Shown here: positions 14,817-24,233 of the stretch, piece by piece
Numbering within the stretch: position 1 is the first letter of the stretch
Layout of the letters: each line of letters starts with the position of its first letter
Source: Alkalinema pantanalense
GTDB taxonomy: Bacteria > Cyanobacteriota > Cyanobacteriia > Leptolyngbyales > Leptolyngbyaceae
Direction of reading: 5' to 3'
Assembly (NCBI RefSeq): GCF_050753345.1
Contig: NZ_JBLZFX010000010.1
Span: forward strand, 34,471 to 98,470
Length of the DNA stretch: 64,000 nt
Position numbers and translations under genes: made by a program
Notes under the pieces: generated by a model
Seen by the model: only the letters and a program-made list of their open reading frames with translations
Told to the model about the DNA's origin: nothing
The model's database searches: none

Positions 14817-16550
14817 CGCAGCCGGTTGGGGTGTTGGGGTGGGATTATTCGCCACTGTGCAACCCGTTTCACCTGGTTGTTTCATAAACACTTGGCGATA
14901 GGCATTACAATCCCGTGCCAGCACCATGCCATTGGGCCATTGGTTGTCCCCATCCAACGTGCGAATAAAGCCCAGCATGACATTGGCGGTCTGTAACCGG
15001 GCAGGGCTACCCAGATCACTCATCAAGCGGTTAATTTCGCCTTGCCCCAGCATGATTAACTTACTCATCGTCATGGTGTTGTAAGCGGCGGCCATGACTT
15101 GGGGATTAAAGGATTCGCTGGGATTGCTATAACCCGGATCGCTAATTTTTAGGTACTTGGAGTTAAACGCTTTCAGGTTTGTGTTTTCCCCGGCACCACT
15201 GCCCAGCACTTGGTCAAAGTATTTGTCCGGACTGGTGAGGTATTGCTTGAGTTCCTGTTTCGTCATGCCGATCGCCGCTTTCAGCATGGTGTTCAGCAAA
15301 TCTTCCTTGAGTTGCCGAATCGGTTGTAATAGGAAGTCCGGTGTGATTGCAGCCACGATGTCACTAATGGCTCCCGCAGTCAGTCCGACAAAATCCGGGG
15401 CACCGGACATGGACAGCAAATGATCCGTCACGTACCGTTGCAAGACATCCTCTGCCCGTTGGGTATCCGCCGATCGGGCTGGATTAAAAAATAACGCTTT
15501 GGCTACTTCATGACTCACTCCTGGCCAAGCCCGCAGCCCGCTGTCAATGTCATCCCGCCAAGCTTCTTTATACGTCGTCGGAATCGCATTCGCGGTCATG
15601 TAAGCCGCTTTCTGCGCTAGAAGAATCGTCTTGGAACAGGTGAAGTCTGTCAATCTGCAATTGTCAATCCGGCGATCGTAGTCGGCCTTGGTGGCGTAGT
15701 AACCATCGATTTCCCGTTGCAATTTAGCCCGCATTGTGGAATAAATGCGAGGCACTGAAAATTCCGTGCCACCACCACCATTGCGTAACAGTTGACCATC
15801 AAGCGCCGTCCCCGGACGGGCATCGATCATATTGCTGTAAATAAAATCGGAAACGCCATCGATACTGGCATTAAAGAAATTAGCATCCAGTGCTCTAGAA
15901 TCCAGGCGTTTATCGGTATACCCTTCTACAACAATGTGTTTAATGGCGTTGGCTGGGCCTTTAGGCGGCGTGATAGCAAAGGAACCGCCGGAAAAGTTAT
16001 TGACAAAGGTGTGGCCGTACATGTCCCCCGCCGCATGGGTGAGGTAGCCCACGGTAAAGGCACGAATGGCCGGAGTATTGGCCGTATTAGCGCGATCCCA
16101 GAGGTACTGGAGCCAAGTATTCGAGCCGCCGGAAATCCCTGTTTCTTGATCTGAGGGGTGAATCACCTGCTGCCCGGTCAGGATATCGGGGTAGGCGTCG
16201 GGGCCAAGGATGCCTGCGCGGTATTGGGCAGCATTGCTACGCAGGGCGGCGAGGATGGTCGGATCTACGGCATAGGTACCGATCGTGCCTGTAATTTCGC
16301 CCTTTTCGTAGTCCACGCGGGGAATTGTGACCTTGCCATCATCGAGGGCATCGTTGAGAGCTTGTTGGCCGAGATAGACGTGGGTAGTAGGTTTCCAAGC
16401 CAGCGCTTGGGAGGGCTGCCAAAACAGCGCCAACCCGATCGCCACTAGGCTAGCCACCCAAAGTTGGAACGGTAATTGGAATGCAGATTGCAGAATGTTG
16501 CGAATTTTCCGCAGAAGTTGATTCCAGAATGTATAGAGCGATCGCACCAT
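14400..16550 (-). CDS. Zinc-dependent phospholipase C-like protein with two C-terminal DM9 repeats
   Basis: A secreted or anchored protein of 716 residues. A signal sequence or anchor (hydrophobic around residues 25-48, ending SQALAW) leads into a zinc phospholipase C fold: WKPTTHVYLG at the mature N-terminus and YLTHAAGDMYGHTFVN with the metal-binding His/Asp pattern. After a helical middle part and a short proline linker (NPTPTPQP) come two copies of a 71-residue module with GGQVPGGAVLGGQEPGRSLY and GYQNGVHPGKVVASNCNI, the DM9 (DUF3421) pattern. DM9 domains bind mannose in some animals. I place the start at 16550 (MVRSLYTF), preceded by AAGGA; 16613 is an alternative. Lipase activity is inference. 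Confidence 0.75.
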   Translation of the reverse strand: MVRSLYTFWNQLLRKIRNILQSAFQLPFQLWVASLVAIGLALFWQPSQALAWKPTTHVYLGQQALNDALDDGKVTIPRVDYEKGEITGTIGTYAVDPTILAALRSNAAQYRAGILGPDAYPDILTGQQVIHPSDQETGISGGSNTWLQYLWDRANTANTPAIRAFTVGYLTHAAGDMYGHTFVNNFSGGSFAITPPKGPANAIKHIVVEGYTDKRLDSRALDANFFNASIDGVSDFIYSNMIDARPGTALDGQLLRNGGGGTEFSVPRIYSTMRAKLQREIDGYYATKADYDRRIDNCRLTDFTCSKTILLAQKAAYMTANAIPTTYKEAWRDDIDSGLRAWPGVSHEVAKALFFNPARSADTQRAEDVLQRYVTDHLLSMSGAPDFVGLTAGAISDIVAAITPDFLLQPIRQLKEDLLNTMLKAAIGMTKQELKQYLTSPDKYFDQVLGSGAGENTNLKAFNSKYLKISDPGYSNPSESFNPQVMAAAYNTMTMSKLIMLGQGEINRLMSDLGSPARLQTANVMLGFIRTLDGDNQWPNGMVLARDCNAYRQVFMKQPGETGCTVANNPTPTPQPAALQWVAASGGQVPGGAVLGGQEPGRSLYICRAGYQNGVHPGKVVASNCNISYGGREIEIRNYEVLTNPGQRSLRWVTASGGQVPGGAVLGGQEPGRSLYICRAGYQNGVHPGKVVASNCNIGYGGKEIEIRSYEVLTAP

Positions 16551-16731
16551 GATTAATCCTTGATTGATCGTCAAAGTTTGCCTAACGGTAACGCAGCGAT
16601 CGGAGGCTCTCAAGGGATGTCATATAAATTTAATTTCTGGGCGATCTTCATTCGTAGTTATGTTAAGAGAATTGTTATCATTATCGTTTTAGCTGGAATT
16701 CGTTTTGTATCAACTTCGTCTCAACTTCGTA

Positions 16732-17709
16732 TCAACTGAACCGTTGGATCGGACTGCCTAAGGAATTGGAGAGAAAAAGGCTGCGATCGGCCTTCTCAGG
16801 TACCAACACCTGCAATGCGCCTGGAACAACCTCAAAGCGTAACGGCGTACGTCCGATAAAATCACCATCGACTTGAACGGGTAAATGCTTTTTGCCCTGA
16901 ATTTCAATGCGAGTGGCGTGATAATATTCCACCTTGGGATCCCGATTATAGTTACGGGTAAAGATGGAAAATAGCCGCAGGGGTGCAACCATCATGCTGC
17001 GACCTTTGATGACACACACGTCTAGCAATCCATCATCCACAACCGCATGGGCTGTCATTTTGACCACACCCCCGTATAACTGACTGTTGCCGATCACAAT
17101 CATCAAAATACGTCCGCGAATCCGCCTGCCATCGATTCTTAATAACGTCCGTACCCCTCGGAATTGGAACCCTGTATGCAGTGCCTGCTTGATATAGGCG
17201 ATCGCGCCCAAGCGTTTTTTCTCGTGGGGTTTAATCGTTTCCGTCACCGCCGCATCAAAGCCCACCCCCGCCATCAGCAGGAAGTAGCGATCGCCCGCCC
17301 GCCCCACATCGATCGTCCGCACTCTTGCCGTGGCTAGTCCCTGGGCTGCCCCCAGGACATCCATGGGCAAACCCATTTCCCTCGCCCAGATATTCACCGT
17401 TCCGATCGGTAAGACTCCCAGCGCAGTCTGTGTATTCACTAGTCCATTCATCACTTCATTCACCGTACCATCGCCCCCCGCTGCGATCGCGATGTTGTAG
17501 CCCTTTTCAGCGGCTTGCTGGGCGATTTGGGTGGCGTGTCCGGCAAATTGCGTCGGTGCTAAATTCACCTGCCAACCGGAGCGGTTCCATCGATCGATCG
17601 CCGCTGGCAGATGCTTTTGCAGAAATTGGGCTTGGCCCGCGTGGGGATTGAAAATGCAAAGCACCTTTGGGTTTGTGATGGAATTTGCACAGTAATTGGA
17701 GGATGTCAT
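16732..17709 (-). CDS. Diacylglycerol kinase/LCB5 family lipid kinase
   Basis: A soluble or membrane-associated lipid kinase of 325 residues (DagK/YegS/LCB5 fold). The N-terminus has CIFNPHAGQ (the NPxxG motif), then AAGGDGTVNEVMNGL (nucleotide-binding GGDGT), LGVLPIGTVNIWAR, and later VGFDAAVTE and DDGLLDVCV, all in the family order. Bacterial members phosphorylate diacylglycerol or similar lipids. I choose the ATG at 17709; a further upstream start at 17811 would overlap cobN by 80 bases and add a basic tail. The gene follows cobN at 22 bases in the same direction, so the two may be co-transcribed, although their functions are not linked in an obvious way. Confidence 0.87.
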   Translation of the reverse strand: MTSSNYCANSITNPKVLCIFNPHAGQAQFLQKHLPAAIDRWNRSGWQVNLAPTQFAGHATQIAQQAAEKGYNIAIAAGGDGTVNEVMNGLVNTQTALGVLPIGTVNIWAREMGLPMDVLGAAQGLATARVRTIDVGRAGDRYFLLMAGVGFDAAVTETIKPHEKKRLGAIAYIKQALHTGFQFRGVRTLLRIDGRRIRGRILMIVIGNSQLYGGVVKMTAHAVVDDGLLDVCVIKGRSMMVAPLRLFSIFTRNYNRDPKVEYYHATRIEIQGKKHLPVQVDGDFIGRTPLRFEVVPGALQVLVPEKADRSLFLSNSLGSPIQRFS

Positions 17710-17731
17710 GGTTCGGAGTGATTTGTAAGTT

Positions 17732-20700
17732 CTAGGACTGGCGCTCTTCGATCGTACCTTCTGCGTCCAGAACGATCGACTGTAATTGCGCGATCGTGGT
17801 TGGGTTAGCATTCTCCCACAGTCCCCGCTGGTGGGCTTCTAACAAGCGTTCTGACATGTCTCGCAAAGCCCAGGGGTTGTGTTGCTGCACAAAAGTTTGC
17901 ACTGTGGGATCGAGAACGTAGGCTTGGGCAACGCCTTGATACATGTGGTCTTCCACACAGTGGGCCGTGGCATCGTAGGCGAATAAGTAATCTACCGTCG
18001 CCGCCATTTCAAAGGCACCCTTATAGCCGTGGCGCATTGCTCCAGCAATCCATTTGGGATTCACGACCCGCGATCGGTAGACCTTGGCAATTTCCTCCTG
18101 GAGGGTGCGAATGCGCGGTCGCTCCGGCAGGGTATGATCCCCGAAATAGGTTTGGGGTTGGCGACCTTGGACGGTGCGCACAGCAGCGGTGAGTCCGCCT
18201 TGGAATTGGTAGTAATCATCGGAATCCAGCAAATCATGCTCGCGATTATCTTGGTTGTGCAGAACAATTTCTAATTGTTGTAAGCGTTGCGCGAAGGCTT
18301 CCGGCGCAGAATGCCCGATCGCGGCTCCGGTATAGGCGTAGCTGCTCCAGTTGATATAGGCTTGGGCCAGATCGGCATCGGTCGTCCAGTTCTGCGCTTC
18401 GATCAATCCCTGTAAACCCGCACCGTAGGCCCCCGGTTTTGAGCCAAAAATGCGATACCGCGATCGCTCGATTGCTTGGTCTTCCGTTAAGCCCTGGGCT
18501 TGCCACGCGATCGACTCCTGCCGACAGCGAGCCGCCAGGGGGTTATCCTCTTCCGGTTCATCCAATGCAGCAACTTTGGCCACCGCTTGGTCAAATAAAT
18601 CGATTAGGTTAGGAAATGCATCCCGGAAGAATCCAGAAATTCTCAAGGTCACATCGACGCGAGGTCGATCGAGAATGCTGAGGGGAATGATTTCAAAATC
18701 AACCACGCGACGCGAAGAGCCATCCCAAATCGGCTGTACCCCCAGCAACGCCAACGCCTCCGCCAAGTCATCTCCCCCCGTGCGCATGGTGGACGTGCCC
18801 CAAATCGACAATCCCAGGGTTTTCGGATAATCCCCATGTTCCTGGGTATAGCGTTCGACCAGCGCTTCCGCTGCACGACGACCCACATCCCAGGCACTTT
18901 CCGTAGGAATGGCGCGGATATCCACCGAATAGAAATTACGCCCCGTCGGCAGCACCTCTGGGCGGCCTCGGGTGGGTGCGCCGGAGGGAGCCGCTGGAAC
19001 GTACCCACCGGATAACCCATGGAGTAACTGCGTTAGTTCCTGAGACGTTGCCTGCAAGTTAGGCAATAACGTATTGGCAATCCAGTACAGTTCCTGCTGA
19101 AGGGGGGAAATTATGGACTCTGAAAGTCCCCCTTTTATTGGCGTGGCCTCTCCGTAGGCGTTAGGGGGATTTAGGGGGATCAACCCCTCCACGATCGCCG
19201 CTATCGATTCAGAGAATGATCTGTCTAACAATCGATCGATCAATCGGATTGCTTCCGCCTCGATCGCTGCAATCCCATCCCCAACTGTACGCCAGGAAAC
19301 TTTCCCTTCCCGATTGTCTGCAAATTGATTCGGTAAATTCTGAACACAGGGTTCCGCCGGATCTGCCGTCAAGGGATCGAACTCCAAGTTCCAGGCTTCG
19401 GCGATCGCGCGGGTCAATCCCAGGCGACCCGGTTGGGGATGGCGGGCGATCGCGATGATCAGATCCCGCAGTTGTGTTCCCTGGGGACATTGCCCAAAGA
19501 TGTGTAAACCGTCTCGAATTTGTGCTTCCTTCAATTCACACAGATTACGATCGAGGTGGTTTAAAATTCCATCTTCAAAGTTATTCTCAGCAGTGTTGAA
19601 ATTTGCTTGTAATTGCCAATCCCGATCGAGATGTTCTTGGGCAATCAATTCGGTGATTTTTTCACGAATTAACCCCATCCGGCTAGGGTTGAGATTCATT
19701 GCTTCATAGTATTCATCCACCAAATTTTCTAACTGTTGTAGATTGCCGTACAGTTCCGCGCGGGTCATTGGGGGGGTGAGGTGATCAATAATCACCGCCT
19801 GGGCACGGCGCTTGGCTTGGGATCCTTCACCGGGATCATTAACGATAAAGGGATAGAAATGGGGCATGGTTCCCAAAGCAACTTCGGGATAACAGACCTC
19901 CGAGAGGGCCACACTTTTACCCGGCAACCATTCCAAATTGCCATGCTTACCCACATGCACGATCGCGTGACTACCAAACTGAGATCGCAGCCAACTGTAA
20001 AATGCTAAATAGTCCAGCGTGGGTTCCAAATCGGGAGCATGGTAGTTCAATGCAGGATCGCGATCGTAGCCCCGAGAGGGTTGAATTCCTACGAAGACGT
20101 TACCGAGGTCAATACCCGCGATCGGAAAAGCCTGTGATCGTTCATGGTTTTCCCCGGATTCATAGCGATTCCAGCGTTGTTGAATTTGTTGCTGAATAAC
20201 TTGCGGAAGGACTGAAAATTCCCGATCGAAGTGATCTCGATCTAAAAATAAAGTATGGGACGTGTTCGTTTGGCTTTCTGGATCGTTCGTAATACCTTGG
20301 GTTAATCGCTGAATTAATTCGTCACTGGTTTGTGGTGCATTCTCGATCGTATATCCTGCTTGTTTCAAGACCTTCAAAATTTCCACACAACTGGCAGGCG
20401 TATCTAAGCCGACGCCATTGGCTAACCGACCATTGCGGGTGGGATAGTTGGCAAGCACCAAGGCAATTTTACGATCGGCGATCGGCGTTTGCCGGAGTCG
20501 CACCCAATTCGCGGCCAAATCCGCCACAAACTTTACCCGATCGGCAATCGGCTCATAGCCCACCACTTCTGTTTGTAACTGCGGGTGTTGGGTTTGCACA
20601 GACTTAAAGGAAATGGCCCGAGTGATAATCCGTCCGTCCACCTCCGGCAGCGCCACATTCATCGCCACATCCCGAGGCGACAATCCCCGTACCTGCGATC

Positions 20701-21619
20701 GCCATTGTTCCGCCGTTCCGCCACTGAAAATGACCTGGAAAATTGGGACATCCAATTGTTGCCAAACGGTATCAAGTAGATCGGGATCGGTGTCCCGCTG
20801 CGCTTGCCCAAGGCCGAGGGGAGAAATGAGGGAAAAACTGGTGGTGTTGAGCAAAACCTGAATCGCGGGGCCGTCCTTGGGCTGGAATTCCGTCAGTACA
20901 TCGTCGATGACCTCTGGATCACGCAACGACGACACAAACAGCGGCACAGGCGTTAACTGCCGATCGCGCAGTGCTTCACACAAAGCCGCGATCGGAGCCG
21001 TATTCCCCGTAAGGTAATGGGCACGGTAGAACAAAATGCCGACCTTGGGCCAGGAGAGCGGTGTTGATTCCGTGGGATAGCAACCCACCTTGGGAACGGG
21101 CTGGGGCGGCTGCACAGAGTAGCGGTGACCCAGACAATGGTTCGCTAGATCCAACAGTGCATTCTGGACATTCTCCAGTCCCCCTTCCGTCCAATAGCGC
21201 CAACAGCGATTCACCACTTGCAACGGCAGCGTCGATCGGCTCATGAGGGCGGGATCGGGCTTATCATCTCCGGGTAATACAATTAAACTGGCTCCCGTGC
21301 GCTGGCTCAGTTCCTGTACAACTTCTAGGCCATAGCCCCAGTAGGCCATCCCCCCCAGCAACCGGATCACAATGATTTGCGCCTGTTCCAACACTGTTTC
21401 GGCGTAGTGGTCGATCGTGAAGGGTTGCTGGAGATGGAGTAAATTTACTGTTCGGATGGCTGGGAAATCGCAGGGCAACTGTGGGCAAACCTGAGCTAGG
21501 GCCTGGATCTCCGTATCCGCCGCTGTCAGGAAGACGATCGGAGCCGGTTGCTGCTCAATCACAATCACGCCTTCCTGCTCCGGATTCCAGCCCCCTGGAG
21601 TCGTTGCAATACGATGCAT
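17732..21619 (-). CDS. cobN: Cobaltochelatase subunit CobN
   Basis: The large subunit (about 1295 residues) of the ATP-dependent chelatase that puts cobalt into the corrin ring in the aerobic cobalamin pathway. It has the CobN/BchH-type features: LGGMAYWGYGLEVVQEL near the N-terminus, the VHVGKHGNLEWLPGKSVALS segment, the GRNFYSVDIRAIPTESAWDVG stretch, LSIWGTSTMRTGGDD and MRHGYKGAFEMAATVDYLF near the C-terminus. Cyanobacterial CobN resembles the Mg-chelatase subunit ChlH; the overall N-terminus (MHRIATTPGG with a short lead) and the VVNRCWRYW segment favour CobN. I place the start at 21619 with GAGG upstream. No cobalamin riboswitch could be recognised in the leader. Confidence 0.85.
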   Translation of the reverse strand: MHRIATTPGGWNPEQEGVIVIEQQPAPIVFLTAADTEIQALAQVCPQLPCDFPAIRTVNLLHLQQPFTIDHYAETVLEQAQIIVIRLLGGMAYWGYGLEVVQELSQRTGASLIVLPGDDKPDPALMSRSTLPLQVVNRCWRYWTEGGLENVQNALLDLANHCLGHRYSVQPPQPVPKVGCYPTESTPLSWPKVGILFYRAHYLTGNTAPIAALCEALRDRQLTPVPLFVSSLRDPEVIDDVLTEFQPKDGPAIQVLLNTTSFSLISPLGLGQAQRDTDPDLLDTVWQQLDVPIFQVIFSGGTAEQWRSQVRGLSPRDVAMNVALPEVDGRIITRAISFKSVQTQHPQLQTEVVGYEPIADRVKFVADLAANWVRLRQTPIADRKIALVLANYPTRNGRLANGVGLDTPASCVEILKVLKQAGYTIENAPQTSDELIQRLTQGITNDPESQTNTSHTLFLDRDHFDREFSVLPQVIQQQIQQRWNRYESGENHERSQAFPIAGIDLGNVFVGIQPSRGYDRDPALNYHAPDLEPTLDYLAFYSWLRSQFGSHAIVHVGKHGNLEWLPGKSVALSEVCYPEVALGTMPHFYPFIVNDPGEGSQAKRRAQAVIIDHLTPPMTRAELYGNLQQLENLVDEYYEAMNLNPSRMGLIREKITELIAQEHLDRDWQLQANFNTAENNFEDGILNHLDRNLCELKEAQIRDGLHIFGQCPQGTQLRDLIIAIARHPQPGRLGLTRAIAEAWNLEFDPLTADPAEPCVQNLPNQFADNREGKVSWRTVGDGIAAIEAEAIRLIDRLLDRSFSESIAAIVEGLIPLNPPNAYGEATPIKGGLSESIISPLQQELYWIANTLLPNLQATSQELTQLLHGLSGGYVPAAPSGAPTRGRPEVLPTGRNFYSVDIRAIPTESAWDVGRRAAEALVERYTQEHGDYPKTLGLSIWGTSTMRTGGDDLAEALALLGVQPIWDGSSRRVVDFEIIPLSILDRPRVDVTLRISGFFRDAFPNLIDLFDQAVAKVAALDEPEEDNPLAARCRQESIAWQAQGLTEDQAIERSRYRIFGSKPGAYGAGLQGLIEAQNWTTDADLAQAYINWSSYAYTGAAIGHSAPEAFAQRLQQLEIVLHNQDNREHDLLDSDDYYQFQGGLTAAVRTVQGRQPQTYFGDHTLPERPRIRTLQEEIAKVYRSRVVNPKWIAGAMRHGYKGAFEMAATVDYLFAYDATAHCVEDHMYQGVAQAYVLDPTVQTFVQQHNPWALRDMSERLLEAHQRGLWENANPTTIAQLQSIVLDAEGTIEERQS

Positions 21620-22410
21620 AACCTTCGCCTCACCCAACGAGAAACCTGTTCTACCCTAGCGTGGGAGTTGCCCCGATCGACGAGGCTGGCCCCCCAGGTT
21701 TAAGTCTGTTTCGAGATCAACGAGATCCATTTCTAGATTCAATCTCATCCAGACTCCCAGGTTTAGCGTGAATGTCTTCCTTGTCTGGATCTTCTTTTCC
21801 TAAGTCTTTTTGCCTAGAGTGCATCCCCACCCAGGTTGACAAATTTGCCCTCAGCTCCAACCCAAACTAGGAGAAGGGGAGTCAGATTCAAAGTCCCTCT
21901 TCCACGCTGGGAGAGGGATTTAGGGTAAGGGTTGCAAAAGTGGGATGCGCCCTTTTGCCTGGATCTTCTTTGCCTAGCGTTGACTGCAGGTTTGAGCAAA
22001 AAGATTGGTATTTTGCTTTACAATATGTGACGATTAAGAAGCGAACATTTCTTTCTGCAATCTATTAAAAGATTCTAGGGGAGCCATCATTTTGCTGCGA
22101 TTCTGGTTAGGCTAGTAATCAGAAAACTGCTAATACAAAGAAGCAAAACCTGCGTATAGAGCAGGTTTATTACTTCTGACCCACTCTATCCCCCCAATGG
22201 GTGTTTATGCTCTCTATTCAAAATTCTATGAATTTACGTTTGGTTCGTTGCTTGTTAGGCTCCTAATCGGTAGATAAATTCTTTCTATTTAGGATGGTTC
22301 CTAGGAGATTTCTAGGATTTGGCAGATAGCCCATTCTTCGATCGTGAGTCGTTTGATCCATGGTGGGTGGATGCCCTGCGCTCCCTCTCCTTTCGTTGTT
22401 ACAGGCGCGT
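21620..22410. other. Divergent intergenic region cobN to histidine kinase
   Basis: About 790 bases. It contains the MITE-like repeat and a small hairpin (AAACCTGC 22146-22153 with GCAGGTTT 22161-22168, 7-base loop). Beyond those I see no gene; open frames on the minus strand are fragments of the repeat. Confidence 0.5.
21819..21950. repeat. MITE-like repeat with hairpin core
   Basis: Bounded by GTGCATCCCCAC (21819-21830) and GTGGGATGCGC (21940-21950), which are near-perfect inverted ends. The core holds the hairpin CCCTCTTCCA/TGGGAGAGGG (21895-21917) and GGATTTAGGGTAAGGGTTGC, a pattern that is very common as a dispersed repeat in cyanobacterial genomes (recall, not searched). Similar direct segments (CTGGATCTTCTTT) flank it at 21785 and 21958. 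Confidence 0.5.
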
Positions 22411-24225
22411 ATGTCATCGAATTCCTTCGAGGAAGAATTACGACAACAGATTGAGCAGGAGCGGCTGATCAATCACGTCATCACGCTAATTCAGCAGAGC
22501 TTAGAACTCCCGGTGATCCTAGAAACCGCCGTACAGGAAGTGCGAAAACTCCTGAATGCCGATCGGTTAATTCTTTACCAGTTCAATATTTCAGCGCCTG
22601 CCTGCCCGGTGAATTTCGATCAACTCATCACGGCAGTGCCAATCACGGTGCCCCAGTTAGACGGCATTACCTATGAATCCCGTGCCCACGATCGCATTGC
22701 TTCGGTTTTGCATCGTATTGAAGACGGGTGGCAATTACCTGCGACAGAACTCCGTCACCAGTTTCAGGCGGGCCAGTCCTTCAGTATTACCGACACCTCC
22801 AATTCAGACCACAATTCGGTTTATTTTTTACCTTCGGATAGCGATTGTATACGAGCAGAACTCGTGACGCCGATTTTGGTGCAAGGGAATCTGTGGGGAT
22901 TGTTGATTGCCCATCAGTGTGAGGAGCCTCGGCAATGGCGAGAGCAGGACTGTACCTGTTTGGAACGGTTGGCGGATAACTTGGCGATCGCCATTCACCA
23001 AGCTAATCTCTACGCCGAATTGCAACGACAGAAAAACACCCTAGAGCAACAGGTCATTGAACGGACGCAAAATCTACGGGATGCCCTGTACGCTGCCCAA
23101 GCCGCTGACCAGGCAAAAAGTGAATTTTTGGCGACAATGAGCCACGAGTTGCGGACGCCACTCACCTGTGTGATTGGTATGGCGGCGACGCTGTTGCGAC
23201 AAACGCCGGAAAACCCCTTGCCCTCTGATAAGCAGCAAGCTTACTTACAAATTATTCGCGATCGAGGGGAGCACCTGCTGTCGTTGATCAATGACATGCT
23301 GGAGCTGTCCCGGTTAGAAACGGGTAGAACCATTTTGGATGTCCGGGAATTTTCCCTGATTGATCTAGCCAGCCAAACCCTCCACCAACTTCAAGACCAA
23401 GCTCAGAAAAAACAAATCACGTTGTTCTTGAAATGTGCAAATGGGGCCAATGGCGATAAGATGCCGCGATTTTTGGCCGATCCTCGACGGGTTCAGCAAA
23501 TTTTGCTCAATCTCCTCAGCAATGCAATCAAATTTACACCCGTTGGCGGAACGGTGACATTGCGGGTATGGCAAGTTGCGGATGCAGCAACCCTTCAAGT
23601 CGAAGATACGGGCATCGGTATCCCAGAAAACCAGCGATCGCTCCTGTTCCAAAAGTTCCAACAACTGGATCCCTCCCATCGTCGTAATTATGAAGGCACG
23701 GGCCTAGGGTTGGCATTGACAAAGCGGCTTGTAGAATTACACAACGGGAGCATTTCCGTGACTTCCAAGGTGGGTGAAGGTTCCATCTTTACCGTCCAAC
23801 TGCCTAGCCAAGTTCGATCGGCCCTAGACCCTGTCCGATCGCAGGACCAACCGTTGCCCCTCCTCCATCAGCGCATCTTACTGATTGAATCCGATGAGGA
23901 AATGGCCCATGGAGTGTGCGATCTGTTAAATCCGGCGGAATATCAAGTGGTATGGATGACTGAAACGGATCTGGCGATGCAAAATTTCCAGATTCTGCAA
24001 CCCCATGGTGTAATTGTTTCTGGATCCATGTTGGTGGAATTTGGGACTTGGTTAGCTCAGCAGGCTGCGCCGATACCACCTTTGTTGGTCATCTTGTCGG
24101 GGGATGGCGATCGTCAGAGGGCTGATTTATCCTTGATGGGACTCTCTCCAGAGGTGCTAGTGCAGCCGCTTTCCCAGCCAGATGCTTTTATCGATCGAGT
24201 CGCTTCCCTGATTGCTAGGGAATAA
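22411..24225 (+). CDS. GAF sensor histidine kinase with degenerate receiver domain
   Basis: A soluble kinase of 604 residues. A GAF domain covers about 30-200 (AHQCEEPRQW near its end is typical of phytochrome-like GAFs, but no Cys sits at the bilin position). A coiled coil leads to the HisKA domain with the phospho-acceptor H245 in MSHELRTP. The ATPase domain has the N box LLNLLSNAIKFTP, the G1 box DTGIGIP and GTGLGLAL. The last 120 residues begin RILLIESDEEM like a receiver, but where the acceptor Asp should be the sequence reads GVIVSGSML, so phosphorylation is not expected there. I use the ATG at 22411. The SLOG gene follows after 8 bases. Confidence 0.88.
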   Translation: MSSNSFEEELRQQIEQERLINHVITLIQQSLELPVILETAVQEVRKLLNADRLILYQFNISAPACPVNFDQLITAVPITVPQLDGITYESRAHDRIASVLHRIEDGWQLPATELRHQFQAGQSFSITDTSNSDHNSVYFLPSDSDCIRAELVTPILVQGNLWGLLIAHQCEEPRQWREQDCTCLERLADNLAIAIHQANLYAELQRQKNTLEQQVIERTQNLRDALYAAQAADQAKSEFLATMSHELRTPLTCVIGMAATLLRQTPENPLPSDKQQAYLQIIRDRGEHLLSLINDMLELSRLETGRTILDVREFSLIDLASQTLHQLQDQAQKKQITLFLKCANGANGDKMPRFLADPRRVQQILLNLLSNAIKFTPVGGTVTLRVWQVADAATLQVEDTGIGIPENQRSLLFQKFQQLDPSHRRNYEGTGLGLALTKRLVELHNGSISVTSKVGEGSIFTVQLPSQVRSALDPVRSQDQPLPLLHQRILLIESDEEMAHGVCDLLNPAEYQVVWMTETDLAMQNFQILQPHGVIVSGSMLVEFGTWLAQQAAPIPPLLVILSGDGDRQRADLSLMGLSPEVLVQPLSQPDAFIDRVASLIARE

Positions 24226-24233
24226 TATGGGGT

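Noticed and set aside
21620..21820. A cobalamin riboswitch in front of cobN
   Set aside because: I looked for the B12-box type conserved segments on the minus strand and could not find a convincing set. A covariance model search would settle it.
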